From assembly GCF_000003815.2 (NCBI RefSeq), contig NC_049989.1, positions 20,805,448 through 20,869,447 of the forward strand: DNA of 64,000 nt. The letters run 5' to 3'. Below the pieces are notes generated by a model that did not search any database, had not been told where the DNA came from, and was given only the letters and a program-made list of their open reading frames with translations. The number at the start of each line of letters is the position of its first letter. The first letter of the stretch is position 1. A program made the position numbers and the translations under genes. This DNA comes from Branchiostoma floridae. Taxonomy: Eukaryota; Chordata; Leptocardii; Amphioxiformes; Branchiostomatidae. This document shows positions 22,454 through 32,958 of this stretch, in pieces.

Positions 22454-25400
22454 GTAGGGAACAACAACATTCTAAACCACGCTTTGACAAAGTTCTCTGA
22501 TTGTAAATCTATTTAGTAAGTTGGCATGGCAGAAATATACGTCAATTTCCTTACCCATAGCACGTTGATATACGTATAAGAGGGTCTGCATGCCTTTTTC
22601 CGTTAAGCGTTACGAGCCATTTTAATTCACCGTTAATCGTTACCGACCCTCTCTAATTCAACGTTAACCGTTATCGGTATATTCTTCGTGAAGCGTTATT
22701 TGTCGTTTTAATTCAACGTTAACCGTTATTTGTTATCCCGAATTCACCGTTAAGCGTTACCAAGAAATTCTTCGTAACCCGTTATACACGAAGTCAAATG
22801 CCAGATAGAACCCCGGAAAATGAAGGAAATGGCGTTTCAAAGGGTCCAGATTTCAGAATTTTTTCCGAGCCTCCCGGCCTTCGGCTCTGGACAGGGTAAA
22901 ATATGTTGTTGCGGAAGCGTCGCCCTCAAAAACTTTATCACTCATACAGATTTCAGTGTACACTTAGCTTAGTTTCGGGCAAAAAGTACTCCTAGAATGC
23001 AGAAAATGAGGTTTCTCCGGACCTTCCTTGCGATGGCTGGCGCCTTTGGCGCTCAAGATGACATGGTGAAAATATGTGGGGCGTGGGTAGGCACAAAAAC
23101 TTTTCTCTCTAATAAAATGTCATTTAATTAAGCTTCGTCTTACAGCAAAATGTGTCCTTTAAAATGCAGTAAATGGCGTTTCAGACGGTCCAGATTTTAA
23201 TTTTCCCGGACTTATATTGCAACGTCCCGTGCCTTCTGAGCTCGAAATGGTAAAATATGTCGGGGGCTCTGGGGGTAAATCGAAAGCTATAACGTTAATC
23301 ATTGTGTAATTTGATGAAAATGTCAAAATCAACCTAGCTTAGTCGGCAAAATTTGCCGAAAATGCAGGAAACGGCTAGCCTGGGTACCATCCGGAAAGTA
23401 GTTCGCTCCGGTGTTCATTATATACTATATACAGTCGCTTCTAGCTCTGACATTCACTATACACTATATACAGTCGCTTCACTGTGTTTCCGTCTGGGAA
23501 CGCGGACCATCTTAACGTCTGGAATCGTCCAAATTATGGACGCAGGCGCTGATTGGTCCTTACATATGGGCGAATTATGGAATGGGTTCTCAAGCGCTCG
23601 TTCGAACCGGCGTTCCAACACCGGAAAATCATCAACATGGCCGACGAAGAAGCGGACGGTCGGGCCCGCTCGATATTGACGAAGCAATTTCGTCCGTTCT
23701 TACCAAGGTCGACGGGATTTCGGAGCTTAAACACGAACAGAGAGATGCGTTGAAAGCTTTCGTTGGCGGGGAGGACGTTTTGGCCTTGTTACCAACCGGC
23801 TTCGGAAAGAGTCTCATTTATCAACTCGTGCCGGGTGTGTGAAAGAAGCTGTCGGAGACGTCGACGGAGTGGTGTGGTGTGGATCGGACAAACCGATCGT
23901 AATTGTTGTCAGCCCGTTGGTTGCATTAATGGAAGACCAAGTCAAGGAGGCCCAGGCCTTTCACACAGCGGCTTATCTTTTGAATCCGTAGGGGGGTCAA
24001 ATAATTTATGGTAACCCCCAATCCGCCCATTTGATGATCTAAGGTTTACGCTACACAAACGGCACAAATCAGTTAAACACGGCGGTGACATGGTAAGAAA
24101 GAAAAAAACGCTGAAGACACAAAAACAAACTCAAGACACTTGAAGTGGTAAATGATCGCTGTATTCGAACAGGTGTTGGGACACCTGTTCGAACGAGCGC
24201 TCTAGAACGCATTCCTAGATTCGCTCATTAACTGGCGTCACCACCAAACGGTTTGAATGCGCACGTCTCCAGACGGATAGCAGAAGCGAACGTAGAAGCG
24301 AACTACTATCCGGATGGTACCCAGGCTAGGAAACGGCATTTAAGAGGGTCTTGATTTTAAGATTACCCCCGGACCCCCCTGGAATGCGTCGAGCTTTCGG
24401 CGCTCCAGGTGCTGAAACTCACAATAGTCCAATCCCCCCATAAGAAATTTGCTGCCGCCGTCTCTGTGGCGGGCCGGGAACTCTGCCTCCGTCAATTTAC
24501 AGATGTCATGGACAATGCCCCTGTCATTCCTCCGGGTTCTGGGCACCTTTTGCTTTGTCATTAGTCGGATATTTTCCCCCATTGATATAACTACTCTAGC
24601 GTTGTATAAATAGGAACATGAGGAAAGCACGTCAATGTTACTTTCAACGGTGTTATGTTTTGTAACTCCTGAATTTACCGTTAAGCGTTACCAGGCCTCC
24701 TGAATTTACCGTTAACCGTTACCGGGCCTCCTGAATTCACCGTTAAGCGTTACCAAGACCCCCCCATGAAGACCCTCGTATAAGGCTTAGTTAAAAGATA
24801 TGACCTCGAAGAGTTGCCACGGTAGTTACCGGTACTATATCAAATCAGATATTTTAACCCGACCTTGATCAAATCTTCCATACTCCCTTGACTCCCTTCT
24901 CAAAGTATCTACATTAAGTTCATCAATGAGCTGACATTCATTTGGTATCGGACTAGGTGAAAAAGTAGTCTAAGGTTATTTTATCAAAACATTATGCTGC
25001 AGTGATGATTGGTTGGGGATTTGGGGCTTTAGAAGGGGCTTTAGAACACCCATTTCTTATCCTTTATATCCTATTGCTGATAATTTGTACCGATTATATA
25101 TATATATATATCATCAAATCTTTCATTGCTCACAGTTACAGTTAAACTTTAACACCTATCAGAGATAATATTGATAATGTAAGTGAGAGGTGAAGTATTC
25201 CCTAGCAATAAAATTGCTGTAAGAGATAACTAATATATCTACACTGTAATGCTAGTTTACCTTTATCCGTGGGGTAACTTTTATCCGTCATTTTCAAAGA
25301 CGATTTGGCATTTAGATGTATCAAGTCAACGGATGGTGCAAAATTTTGAAAAGAACTGCATTGTATTATACTTTGAAAACATTGCAATTTGAAACCACCA

Positions 25401-28400
25401 TCCGTACTAGATTTGGCATCCCTAAATATACTTCCTTTAAAAACAACGGATATAGGTTACCCAGCAGATAAAGGTGAATCAGTGTATTTACTGCAGAACA
25501 TTGGGAATGGTTTTATAAATTTTTGTTTGCCCGCATTATGTGACCTCATGTCTAATTAGTGTTGTCAATTCATGTTCCCCCAGGTCGCTGTGATCACAGG
25601 AGGGAATGCTGGGATAGGTCTGACCCTTGCGGAGAGGTTGTTGACCCTTGACCCGACCTTGACCCTATGCCTGGCCTGCAGGAACATGATGAAGGTGAAG
25701 GTTTTTTTTATTTTTTATTTGTTGATGTCATAGTAATTTGCTTGCCTTTAGAAGGGATGTCGATGAGAGCTATTCAAGAGCTGCTTGGCGAGGTTCACGA
25801 CTTTCTTGTTACCAGGTAAACTGCCTTGTAGCATAACGCACCAGGTTAGTTTAAGGAGAGCTATCAAAAAACCCACCGCAGTTATCGAAAAGAGTAGGGG
25901 TGTTTAATTCTCGGTGCAAGTGGATCAAAACTTACAGTCTTGTGTAAGACTCTTAGTCTTACATACTAGTACTATGCCTGGAGCCCTCAGCAATGAAGAA
26001 GACAACCTGGAAACTTGTATGGTTAAACCCTACAGGCAGAAGTGGCAAGACAGGCCCTGCTGACCTCTCACCCCGGTTCCCGCGTGGAGTGCGTCCGCCT
26101 CGACACCAGCGACGTCCAATCGGTGTACACCGCGGCACAGAAAATACGAGAGGAGTATCACAGGGTGGACCATCTCTACCTCAACGCAGGTGGGGAGAAC
26201 ATTTGTCCTGTTCATCTTATTCGTCCAGGATAGGGCTGGGTACCGGTACAGAAAATTTAGGTCCAGGTCCGGTTCAGGTCCAGAGGATCAGGTCCAGGTC
26301 CGGACCTGAACCTGGACCTGATTCAGTATGACTCATACCAATGGTGCATTTCACTGCAAAGAAGAAATCTGTTTGGTGAAGTATTAGACTTACACTGGCG
26401 TTTTAAAATCCTACAACGCTAACTGCACCTGTACGATTGACTGTAAACCTTGGTAGAAATTACTATAAACTCTACTCTACTTCACTCTTGTCATTTTCTT
26501 CCGACTGCAAGCGCCAAAACGTGTGAATGCCTGATCAAATAATATGTTAATTTGCTAATCGGTCCAACAACCGGTCCACCTAACTTTTTCAGGTCCGGTT
26601 TTTCTGGACCGGTCCAATAAGAAAAACCGGTTTTGTACCGGTACGCTGTACCGATACCCAGCCCTAGTCCAGGATGTTACATATTCTACGTACTAGATAG
26701 CTATTGTGAAATACATCAATTTTCTTCATGTCTGACTTTGTAACTCTTCAGCACTCAGAGCCATACAGATGGACAGACTTTACATCGCTTACGTTACCTG
26801 TACATGTTGTATAACTTAAAGCTTTTGACAATATTAGTAATATTAAAGTTTTAATTTCCATATTAGCTACGATGGACAAGGTGTCAGTAGATGCAGTTGC
26901 CATGTTGAAAACCATGGTGTCGAAGTGTTGATATTCAAGTTGTAACATGTAGTTTTTACAAAGTTAAAGTTTTCCTAATAAAAATGGTATTTGTACAGAC
27001 ACATGTATTTGAAAGCCATTGTAATAGCCATAGGCTAGTTGGGCAGCCCTGGCTGTGTGTTCGTTGCAGCCAAACCAATAAATAAATAAATAAAAAAGCC
27101 ATTTTGTTCTGAGGAAAGCTGAAGTTGCCTGCACTGTTGTATAAAGCTTGACATACAAACAAACAAGTCTGATTTTCCACATTCAGGTACGATGGGCAAG
27201 GTGTCTGTAGATGCGATGGCCATCTTGAAAGCCATGGTGTCGCCGCGGGCGCCAGAAATCTTCCGCACGGGAGAGAAGCTCCTCTCGCAGCAGGACGACA
27301 CCACGAAGGACGGGCTGCAGGAAATCTTCGCCACCAACGTCTTCGGACATTTTGTGTTGATCCGGGAGCTGGAAGACGTCTTGTGCCAGCCTGACCACAC
27401 GTCTCAGGTAAGGTCTTAAATGTCTTGAGACACGTCCCACACGTACATTCCCCACCTGTAGCATCTTACTGACAGGCAAAGACGGTAAAGTCTTAGCACA
27501 TTTCGTGTTGATCCGGGAGCTGGAAGACGTCTTGTGCCAGCCTGACCACACTTCTCAGGTAATTATAAGGTCTTCAATGACCTGAGACATGTCCCACAGT
27601 TACTGATTCACAAGTTATCACAACCTGTAGCAATTCTTACTGACAGGTAAGACGGTAGAGTCTTAGGACATGCCTGGCAGGTCCAGACATCACTACCTTT
27701 ATGCATACTTCCTGCTTGTTTGAAAGTAAAAGAAAAACACTGTTGGTCAGAAACTCAGATCTTGAATGTCGTACAGCAGCACTTGCCACATAAGATGCAA
27801 AGTCTCCCTCAGAATAATTGGAGAGAAAAGTAAAGGAACTTTTTGTCATTAAGTTCAATTAAAATTTTGTAACTCGTAGTTTACAAAAACTTTCCCATTA
27901 TGCTTATCGAAAGGCTATTAATGTACTTTCCCGTTATGCTTATCGAAGTGTATTAATGTACACCTTCTTGTCCTGATGAGAGTTTATTATAAGTCAGTTG
28001 CACTGAATGACCCTTTTGACCTCTGAACTTTGCCCTGCAGGTCATCTGGACATCCTCCCAGAATGCAACCCGGAAGGCGTTTGACCTTGAGGACTTCCAG
28101 CACAGTAAGGGGCACGAAGGTTACAGCTCCTCCAAGTACGCGACGGACATGCTCAGCGCCGCGCTCAACGAGGCGTACCGCGGGCGCGGGCTGTTCTCGC
28201 ACACGGCGTGCCCCGGGCTCGTGGTGACGAACCTGACCAAGGGCATCCTGCCGCCCTGGGTGTGGTGGCTCATGCTGCCGCTGCTGTGGCTGATGCGGGC
28301 GCTCGTGCCGAGCATGACCGTCAGCCCGCACAACGGGACAGAGGTGCTGGTACGTACTGTTGTTGTCATGGGGACGCATTACCTTGGTGATGTTTTTCCT

Positions 28401-28875
28401 GGGTGATGTGTTACCTAGGCGATGTATTACCTGGGTGATGCATTACCTAGGTGATCCGTTGCCTGGGTGATGTGTTACCTTGGTGATGCATTACTAGTAC
28501 CTAGGTGATGTGTTTCCTGGGTGATGCGACATAGGTGATTGTTGCCTGGGTGATGCGTTACCTAGGTGATGTGCTGCCTTGGTTATGCATTGGCTAGATG
28601 TTGTGTTGCCTAGGAGATGTGTTACATAGGTGATGTTGTTGTGCTAACACGTGTGTTTGTTTCAGGTGTGGCTGTCCCGACAGGTGCCCTCCAGTCTGGA
28701 CCCCCTGTGCAAGTATACCAGCAGGTGTAAAGTGTGGGGGACTGCCTATGTGGACAGGGAGAAACTGGACATCGACCTGCCGACAGCCGAGCAGTTTTAC
28801 CAGAAACTCCTGCAGTTAGAAAACCACTTCAGGGAGAAGTATAGGGAGGTCAGGTCAAAGATCAGGGGTCAGTGA
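22433..28875 (+). CDS. HSD17B7: 17-beta-hydroxysteroid dehydrogenase 7 / 3-ketosteroid reductase
   Basis: Short-chain dehydrogenase that in animals reduces 3-ketosterols during cholesterol synthesis and estrone to estradiol, at the ER with NADPH. Six exons: 22433-22453, 25584-25694, 26036-26189, 27187-27407, 28041-28349, 28666-28875. All introns are GT-AG and phases agree, giving 341 residues, the same length as the human enzyme. Landmarks: TGGNAGIG cofactor loop at residues 12-19, LNAG at 93-96, a TSS serine near 173-175, the catalytic YSSSK (Tyr197, Lys201), PGLVVTNLTKGILPP, then a hydrophobic WWLMLPLLWLM segment that may contact membrane. The C-terminal AEQFYQKLLQLE block is typical of this subfamily. 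The initiator exon codes for only seven residues and is the least certain piece. Confidence 0.95.
23376..24328. mobile_element. Nested DNA transposon carrying a RecQ-helicase fragment, 953 bp
   Basis: Starts TAGCCTGGGTACCATCCGG and ends with its complement (CCGGATGGTACCCAGGCTA). Flanked by GGAAACGGC at 23367-23375 and 24329-24337, a 9-bp target duplication. Terminal inverted repeats are long and imperfect, extending through GAACGAGCGCT near 23597 and 24192. It interrupts a repeat unit of the outer element, so it is younger. Mutator- or Merlin-like by duplication length only; no transposase is visible. Confidence 0.88.
23660..23975 (+). pseudogene. RecQ-like DNA helicase fragment (motifs 0, I and Ia), frameshifted
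   Basis: One frame gives ISELKHEQRDALKAFVGGED followed by VLALLPTGFGKSLIYQL, matching RecQ motif 0 and the Walker A motif (GFGKS). It then hits a stop near 23842. In another frame, IVIVVSPLVALMEDQVKEAQ (about 23896-23955) matches motif Ia. The rest of the helicase core (DEAH, motifs III-VI) is absent. It lies wholly inside the element at 23376-24328. It could be a captured host exon or a relic of an autonomous element encoding a helicase. Confidence 0.85.
25584..25694 (+). CDS. HSD17B7: HSD17B7 exon 2
   Basis: Acceptor TTCCCCCAG, donor GTGAAG. Codes for VAVITGGNAGIGLTLAERLL and ends CLACRNMMK, covering the first Rossmann strand and the glycine-rich cofactor loop. 37 codons, phase 0 at both ends. 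Confidence 0.95.
25861..25900 (+). repeat. Fragment of a dispersed SINE/LINE tail
   Basis: AACCCACCGC followed by TATCGAAAAGAGTAGGGGT resembles the 41338-41570 repeat (AACCCACCACACCTTTTGA, AAAGAGTAGGGGC). Confidence 0.45.
26036..26189 (+). CDS. HSD17B7: HSD17B7 exon 3
   Basis: Acceptor CCTACAG, donor GTGGGG. Codes for AEVARQALLTSHPGSRVECV, RLDTSDVQSVYTAAQKIREE and DHLYLNAG, including the LNAG structural motif. Ends in phase 1. Confidence 0.95.
26231..26666. mobile_element. hAT-like MITE, 436 bp
   Basis: Starts TAGGGCTGGGTACCGGTAC and ends GTACCGATACCCAGCCCTA. GTCCAGGA at 26223-26230 is repeated exactly at 26667-26674, an 8-bp target duplication typical of hAT elements. The inside is rich in GGTCCAGGTCCGG and AACCGG repeats. 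It lies in HSD17B7 intron 3. Confidence 0.92.
26866..26934 (+). repeat. Partial copy of the start of HSD17B7 exon 4
   Basis: Repeats about 65 nt of exon 4 (MGKVSVDAMAILKAMVS becomes MDKVSVDAVAMLKTMVS) just after a TATTAG acceptor-like site. It runs into a stop (SKC*) and has no clear donor. Most substitutions are conservative at the protein level, but it looks like a decaying duplicate. Confidence 0.8.
27000..27095 (+). mobile_element. Retroelement 3' end with (AAAT)n tail
   Basis: GCCATAGGCTAGTTGGGCAG followed by CAATAAATAAATAAATAAA fits the 3' end of a non-LTR retrotransposon or SINE. Confidence 0.5.
27187..27407 (+). CDS. HSD17B7: HSD17B7 exon 4
   Basis: Acceptor CACATTCAG, donor GTAAGG. 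Codes for residues 96-169, including DGLQEIFATNVFGHFVLIRE and LEDVLCQPDHTSQ. Partial copies of its start and end lie in the flanking introns at 26866-26934 and 27497-27558. Confidence 0.95.
27497..27558 (+). repeat. Copy of the end of HSD17B7 exon 4 with its own splice sites
   Basis: 62 nt between a GTCTTAG acceptor-like site and a GTAATT donor repeat the last 62 nt of exon 4 almost unchanged (HFVLIRELEDVLCQPDHTSQ). Exon 3 ends in phase 1, so 62 nt would restore phase 0 for exon 5. Using it instead of exon 4 would keep the frame and drop about 53 residues. The flanking TTACTGACAGGTAAGACGGT block is also duplicated downstream. Confidence 0.8.
28041..28349 (+). CDS. HSD17B7: HSD17B7 exon 5 (catalytic)
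   Basis: Acceptor GCCCTGCAG, donor GTACGT, 103 codons. Holds VIWTSSQNATRKAF, the active-site GYSSSKYATDML, and ACPGLVVTNLTKGILPPW. Notably GC-rich compared with the introns. Confidence 0.96.
28380..28640 (+). repeat. Minisatellite, 11-24 bp unit (GGTGATGTGTTACCTAG)
   Basis: About 15 irregular head-to-tail copies of CTGGGTGATGCGTTACCTA-like units fill most of HSD17B7 intron 5. Confidence 0.92.
28666..28875 (+). CDS. HSD17B7: HSD17B7 exon 6 (terminal)
   Basis: Acceptor GTTTGTTTCAG. Codes for VWLSRQVPSSLDPLCKYTSR, then DIDLPTAEQFYQKLLQLENH, and stops at TGA (28873-28875). Confidence 0.94.
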   Translation: MWLSRQVPSSLDPLCKYTSRCKVWGTAYVDREKLDIDLPTAEQFYQKLLQLENHFREKYREVRSKIRGQ

Positions 28876-29884
28876 CAGAGCTTGGTCAGAGGTTTCTCAG
28901 GAGCCATCTTTTGTTGAACTGTTTGGAATGGATGGAACTTTTCATAAAAGTATGAGGGAAAGTCAAAGGGAAAGGTCAGACCTTTAAATGTTTTAGAAGG
29001 TCAAAGGTCCAGGGCAAAGGTAAAAATGTTCGCATTATCTCAGGGGTTCGCATTATCTCCATAAATGTAATCACTATCATAAGCGCCACCTACATCGGCT
29101 ACATATAGCGGTGAGAAGCAGAACTCCAGTTAGAAGCTCTGACGAAGGTGTCTGCAATGGAAACGCCATCGAAACGCCATCAAAACGTAAGCAATGTAAG
29201 TACCCACTGGTTGTGTAATAAGAATTCTCCTTCATCCACTATCATGATGGTTTTGTGTACCATTATATTTCTTACTGACATTTTGTGTTGCAATTAGTAT
29301 TGGGCATTGTCGAAAAAAAGCAAGAATTTTTAAATTAGTGGAAAGAAAAAATAAGTTTTAACCAAAGTCATAATTTTATGAACCTTAAATTTGTTTAACT
29401 TAAAGATAAATGGAATGAATTTGTCAAAGCCAACAATAAGTGAACATTCCCATAGGGTCAGTTCTAGTCACTTCACACATTAATTGTTATTTTAATACCT
29501 TTGCCAAGAAGAAGGTTATATTCTGGATACTAAACATTTGTGTGTGTATATTTGTGGCATAAATTGAGAATGTCTAGATGGTATGTAGTTCGTTCGATGA
29601 GACCTGGAAATGATTAGATTCGGGTCCCCCTAGCGGCTTGGTATGGTACTGCAGTAGAACTTTGATATCTAGAGTTCCAGACATGTTGTGGTCATGATTT
29701 ATTAGGTCAAGAGTAAGTGGTGTTTGGGCCCACTAGCAACCTGTAGGAGACTGTTTAGTGTCAAAACTTTGTTGTGATATCTTCAAGCAAGCTTATTATT
29801 CATTTTACTTGTCTGATTACTAGGTTTTAATTTTGTGTAAACGTCATCAGAATGATCAGCTGAAAACTGTATTCATCACGTATT
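28876..29884. other. HSD17B7 3' flank, no gene seen
   Basis: Contains the 3' UTR of HSD17B7 of unknown length and AT-rich sequence. No clear AATAAA signal close to the stop, no recognised coding sequence and no transposon ends. Confidence 0.5.
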
Positions 29885-31244
29885 GCAGTAGAATGATCTA
29901 TTTTCTTGACTCACGGGTCAGTGCTCTAGTTGACTAAATGTAACTTCATCATGTTGAGCATCGCTCGGCTGGCTTCATATGGCGGGGATGACAGGGTCGT
30001 GAACAAATTGTGTGCGCCGTTATTTTAGCTCTGATTATCCAACTATGAAGGCAAAGAAATGGCAAGAGTGTACTTTTTTAAGGAAGTCTGATATATCCTT
30101 CCTACATGTATCTGTAGTGGTACAAACATGTATCTTCTCACATTTTGTATTTTATGATTCAAATTTGATTTAAGAGCTTCCCGGGCCATGTTCCAGATAA
30201 CTTTTCTTGTGAAAAGTTTTCAACTTGTGAAAAGTTTTCAAACGTTTTCTATTGGGACGTACCAACTTAGACACATATTCTGACATTGCAGTTATTTACG
30301 ACTTGGTTTAGTCCATAACTAGTTGTACTTATCAATGATATCAGGTACGGACACTTAATATGCATATCTCTGCAAAATATTTTTAAAACCTTACCAGAGT
30401 TTGGACCCCTTAAGGGACTTTGGATACCCCGTTAGCTTACAACTTATACCTTCCAACAAGGTTTAAAATTAGTTTCCTGAAGTTGCGATGTTTGCTTGCT
30501 AAAGCAAATACCCGGTAGATTTCACCTCTAGGGTGTTATTGCCTCCTTTGCACCTGGCCGTGATTTGTTCAAAATTGTGAATCAGTGCTCTCTCCCAACA
30601 ATACACAATATTTTCTGGTGATTTCTTATTCTCTGGGCAATACATTTTATTTTTGTGCCAAAATAAAGCAACCCAAGACGTTTTCTTGTACTGAATTTCG
30701 ATAGACTTCAACTCTCGTTTGTCCTGGTTACCATCGCCAAACATTGTAATGAGTAATGATAACAAACATGGCTGCCGGGTCAGATTGCCACCCCCGGTAG
30801 ACATCAGTGTTTTCTGACGATTTCGTCTTCCCAGGTTCATTTATACATTATTTTAAGCAAAAATTTGTAGCAACCTGCATGTTTGCTCATCAAATCACAA
30901 CGTATTTCCAGTAGATTTCATCCTCCTTCACGTCTATTCTGATGTATTCCTGTATTCAGGCCGACCACTTTGATGTGGGTTTGACTTTCAGTTTTTAGTG
31001 AATGGGCCCAGGGGCTGTTAATCTCCAAGCAGACCCTACAATGGCATAAGATAGCACCAAACTGGCCAAGGAGTTTAGTCAGCCAAAAGGTGTCCATTTG
31101 CCATGTAGAAAAACACACTCCTATCCTAAGCCGGCTTCACTCCTCTGCCGGCTTTTGATACTGTCTTATGCTACCGTAGGATCTGCTTAGATATTAGGGG
31201 CTGTGGAATCCATATGTAAGTGACTCCAATGCATTAGTCTTACA

Positions 31245-31400
31245 GCTTCCGTAACGTGTAGATCGTTGGCCATGGACTCAGAACCGAGAGGTTCAGGGTT
31301 TGACACTCGCCATGACCCCAATGTTGTGCCCTTGGGAAAGACTTTCCCTGACGGTGGAGTGACGCTCGGGATCTTCTCAGCTAAACATTTTCCACTAACA
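31245..31400 (+). mobile_element. SINE-like repeat
   Basis: CAGGGTTTGACACTCGCCATG (B-box-like) is followed by GACGGTGGAGTGACGCTCGG, the same body as the SINE at 9520-9755. The mirror copy is on the minus strand near 60700-60850. Confidence 0.55.
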
Positions 31401-31791
31401 GCCGGTTTTCGCCAGAAAGAGCTCATATTACATTTCATTTTTTCGTTTCTTCTATTATTCAGTAAGCAGTACTCACTGACAAACTACGTATTTTTGCAGC
31501 TACTGGGATCCCTGACATGGGTAGGCAGCAGTCGGCTAGGAGTAGTCTTCATACCGCAATTCCATATAGCCTTAAACTTCTCAAATATTGACATGCCACC
31601 ATACCTAGGCCTGTTATTACAAGATCTCTTTGCCCTGGCCAGTTTTTTTTTTAAACAGCGTTCTTGTTACCCTGTTTGTGTTCAGGCTGAACATTCATTC
31701 TTACATATTAACTCGAGTCTGAATAAACAAACACAGACAAAAGAATTATGTAACACACAGTTACACTATCGTTTATTTTTTGGGTTAGTAA

Positions 31792-31945
31792 GGCCCCACT
31801 GACATAATCTTATGGATGATATCAGCCTTAGCATTGATTTTCACCTGTTTTCAAAAAAACAATTTTTGCTGTTTTTTTTTGCTTTTTTTCCGCCCGCACA
31901 CATAAGTTTTGGGGTCTCCATCCATAAAATCAAGTTGGTGTGGCC
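31792..31945. mobile_element. MITE with GGCCACAC-type ends, 154 bp
   Basis: Starts GGCCCCACTGACATAATCTT and ends AAAATCAAGTTGGTGTGGCC, imperfect inverted repeats. Preceded by TAA and followed by TAT. Same end family as 17370-17735. Mirror copy at 59900-60054. Confidence 0.75.
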
Positions 31946-32693
31946 TATTAAATGTACAGTCAACCCTGCCCAAGATGACCACCAAGAGGGACCGGGCAAA
32001 AGCCTTCGATTTGGTCAGGTGGTCGGTCACTACATGTACATGCCTGATGCATAGTTTGAATGGTTTCCGTTGTGGTTAATGGCAAATAGCAAGCACACGC
32101 ACATGCATCCGCCGTTTAAGTTTTGCCATCTTTATTTCGAATATAACATCATAATGGTTGTCAAAATCTGACGCAAACTGACCGAATTCGGCACAAAATC
32201 GTGCTAGTTAGCATTGAAAATCGATGACACCTCAAGATCGTTAAGGCCAGGGATTTGGTCGCAATTTTTGGCGGTCACGTTGGCCAGGTGGTCATTGTGA
32301 AGAGGTTGCTTTATGCTTATGTCTATGTGGGAAATATTCGGGACCGAGAAAAAGCGGTCGTAATGGCCAGATGGTCGCTAAGAAGAGGTGGTCGCCTGAG
32401 CAGGTATGACTGTATTCCATAAAATCCATAAAAACTATAATTCCACAACCTCATGTTAACAATACAAAATGATATGACCTATGTTTCAGAATCAAAGAAA
32501 GTTAGATTTAAACCCTTTCTACGCACAAAACACTTGACGTACATATCTTAGTAACATATTGAATTATTACTAATTTTTTGCCGGTGCGTAGCGGCTATGA
32601 GACGGGAGAAGCGGTTGCATGGATGCATGCATGGATGCATGGATCGGTCAATTTAAGCAAATAGCCCTTCTATACGTGCTATTGTGTAATCGA

Positions 32694-32780
32694 GCCAGCG
32701 TGGCCGAGCGGTCTACAGCACGGTACCTATCTTAGTTGGCTTCTCCAGCCGTAGATCGTAGGTTCGAACCCCACTTGCTA
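32694..32780 (+). tRNA. tRNA-like sequence (class II Leu/Ser type), probably a pseudogene or SINE head
   Basis: TGGCCGAGCGGTCTA fits a pol III A box and GGTTCGAACCC a B box, spaced as in tRNA-Leu or tRNA-Ser. A T-run (a possible pol III terminator) follows at 32782. The acceptor, D and anticodon stems pair poorly and no anticodon can be named. The mirror copy on the minus strand (59058-59144) differs by one base in the middle. Confidence 0.5.
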
Positions 32781-32958
32781 AATTTTTTCTTTTCTTTGTT
32801 AGACAAATCTCATGTAGTGTTTTTTTTTTTAAATAGAAGAAAGGCCAATTCAGTAATTCGATGTTTAAAAACTATTTTTTCGTGTGATTTCCAGGCTTTT
32901 TCCAAAATACGCACCGGCCAGCTTTTTTCAGAATATTTCTTGTTTGGGTAGTTAGTAA

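Larger units (their letters stand above)
22580..24777. mobile_element. DNA transposon with GAGGGTCTGCATG ends, 2198 bp (contains a nested element)
   Basis: Ends GAGGGTCTGCATG and CATGAAGACCCTC are near-perfect inverted repeats, flanked by GTATAA at 22574-22579 and 24778-24783 (apparent 6-bp target duplication). Inside both ends are clustered repeats of CCGTTAAGCGTTACC and CCGTTAACCGTTA. The middle is a tandem array of a 170-195 bp unit starting near 22822, 22998, 23166 and 23362; the last unit is interrupted by the element at 23376-24328. A minus-strand frame at 24340-24630 looks protein-like but no family was recognised. Superfamily not assigned. Confidence 0.75.

Noticed and set aside
28030-28390. 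Long frames on both strands over HSD17B7 exon 5
   Set aside because: Shadows of the GC-rich coding exon; only the SDR frame has family motifs and splice-compatible phases.
32618-32650. GGATGCAT repeats considered as a regulatory cluster
   Set aside because: Very short simple repeat beside a tRNA-like sequence; nothing more to support a site.
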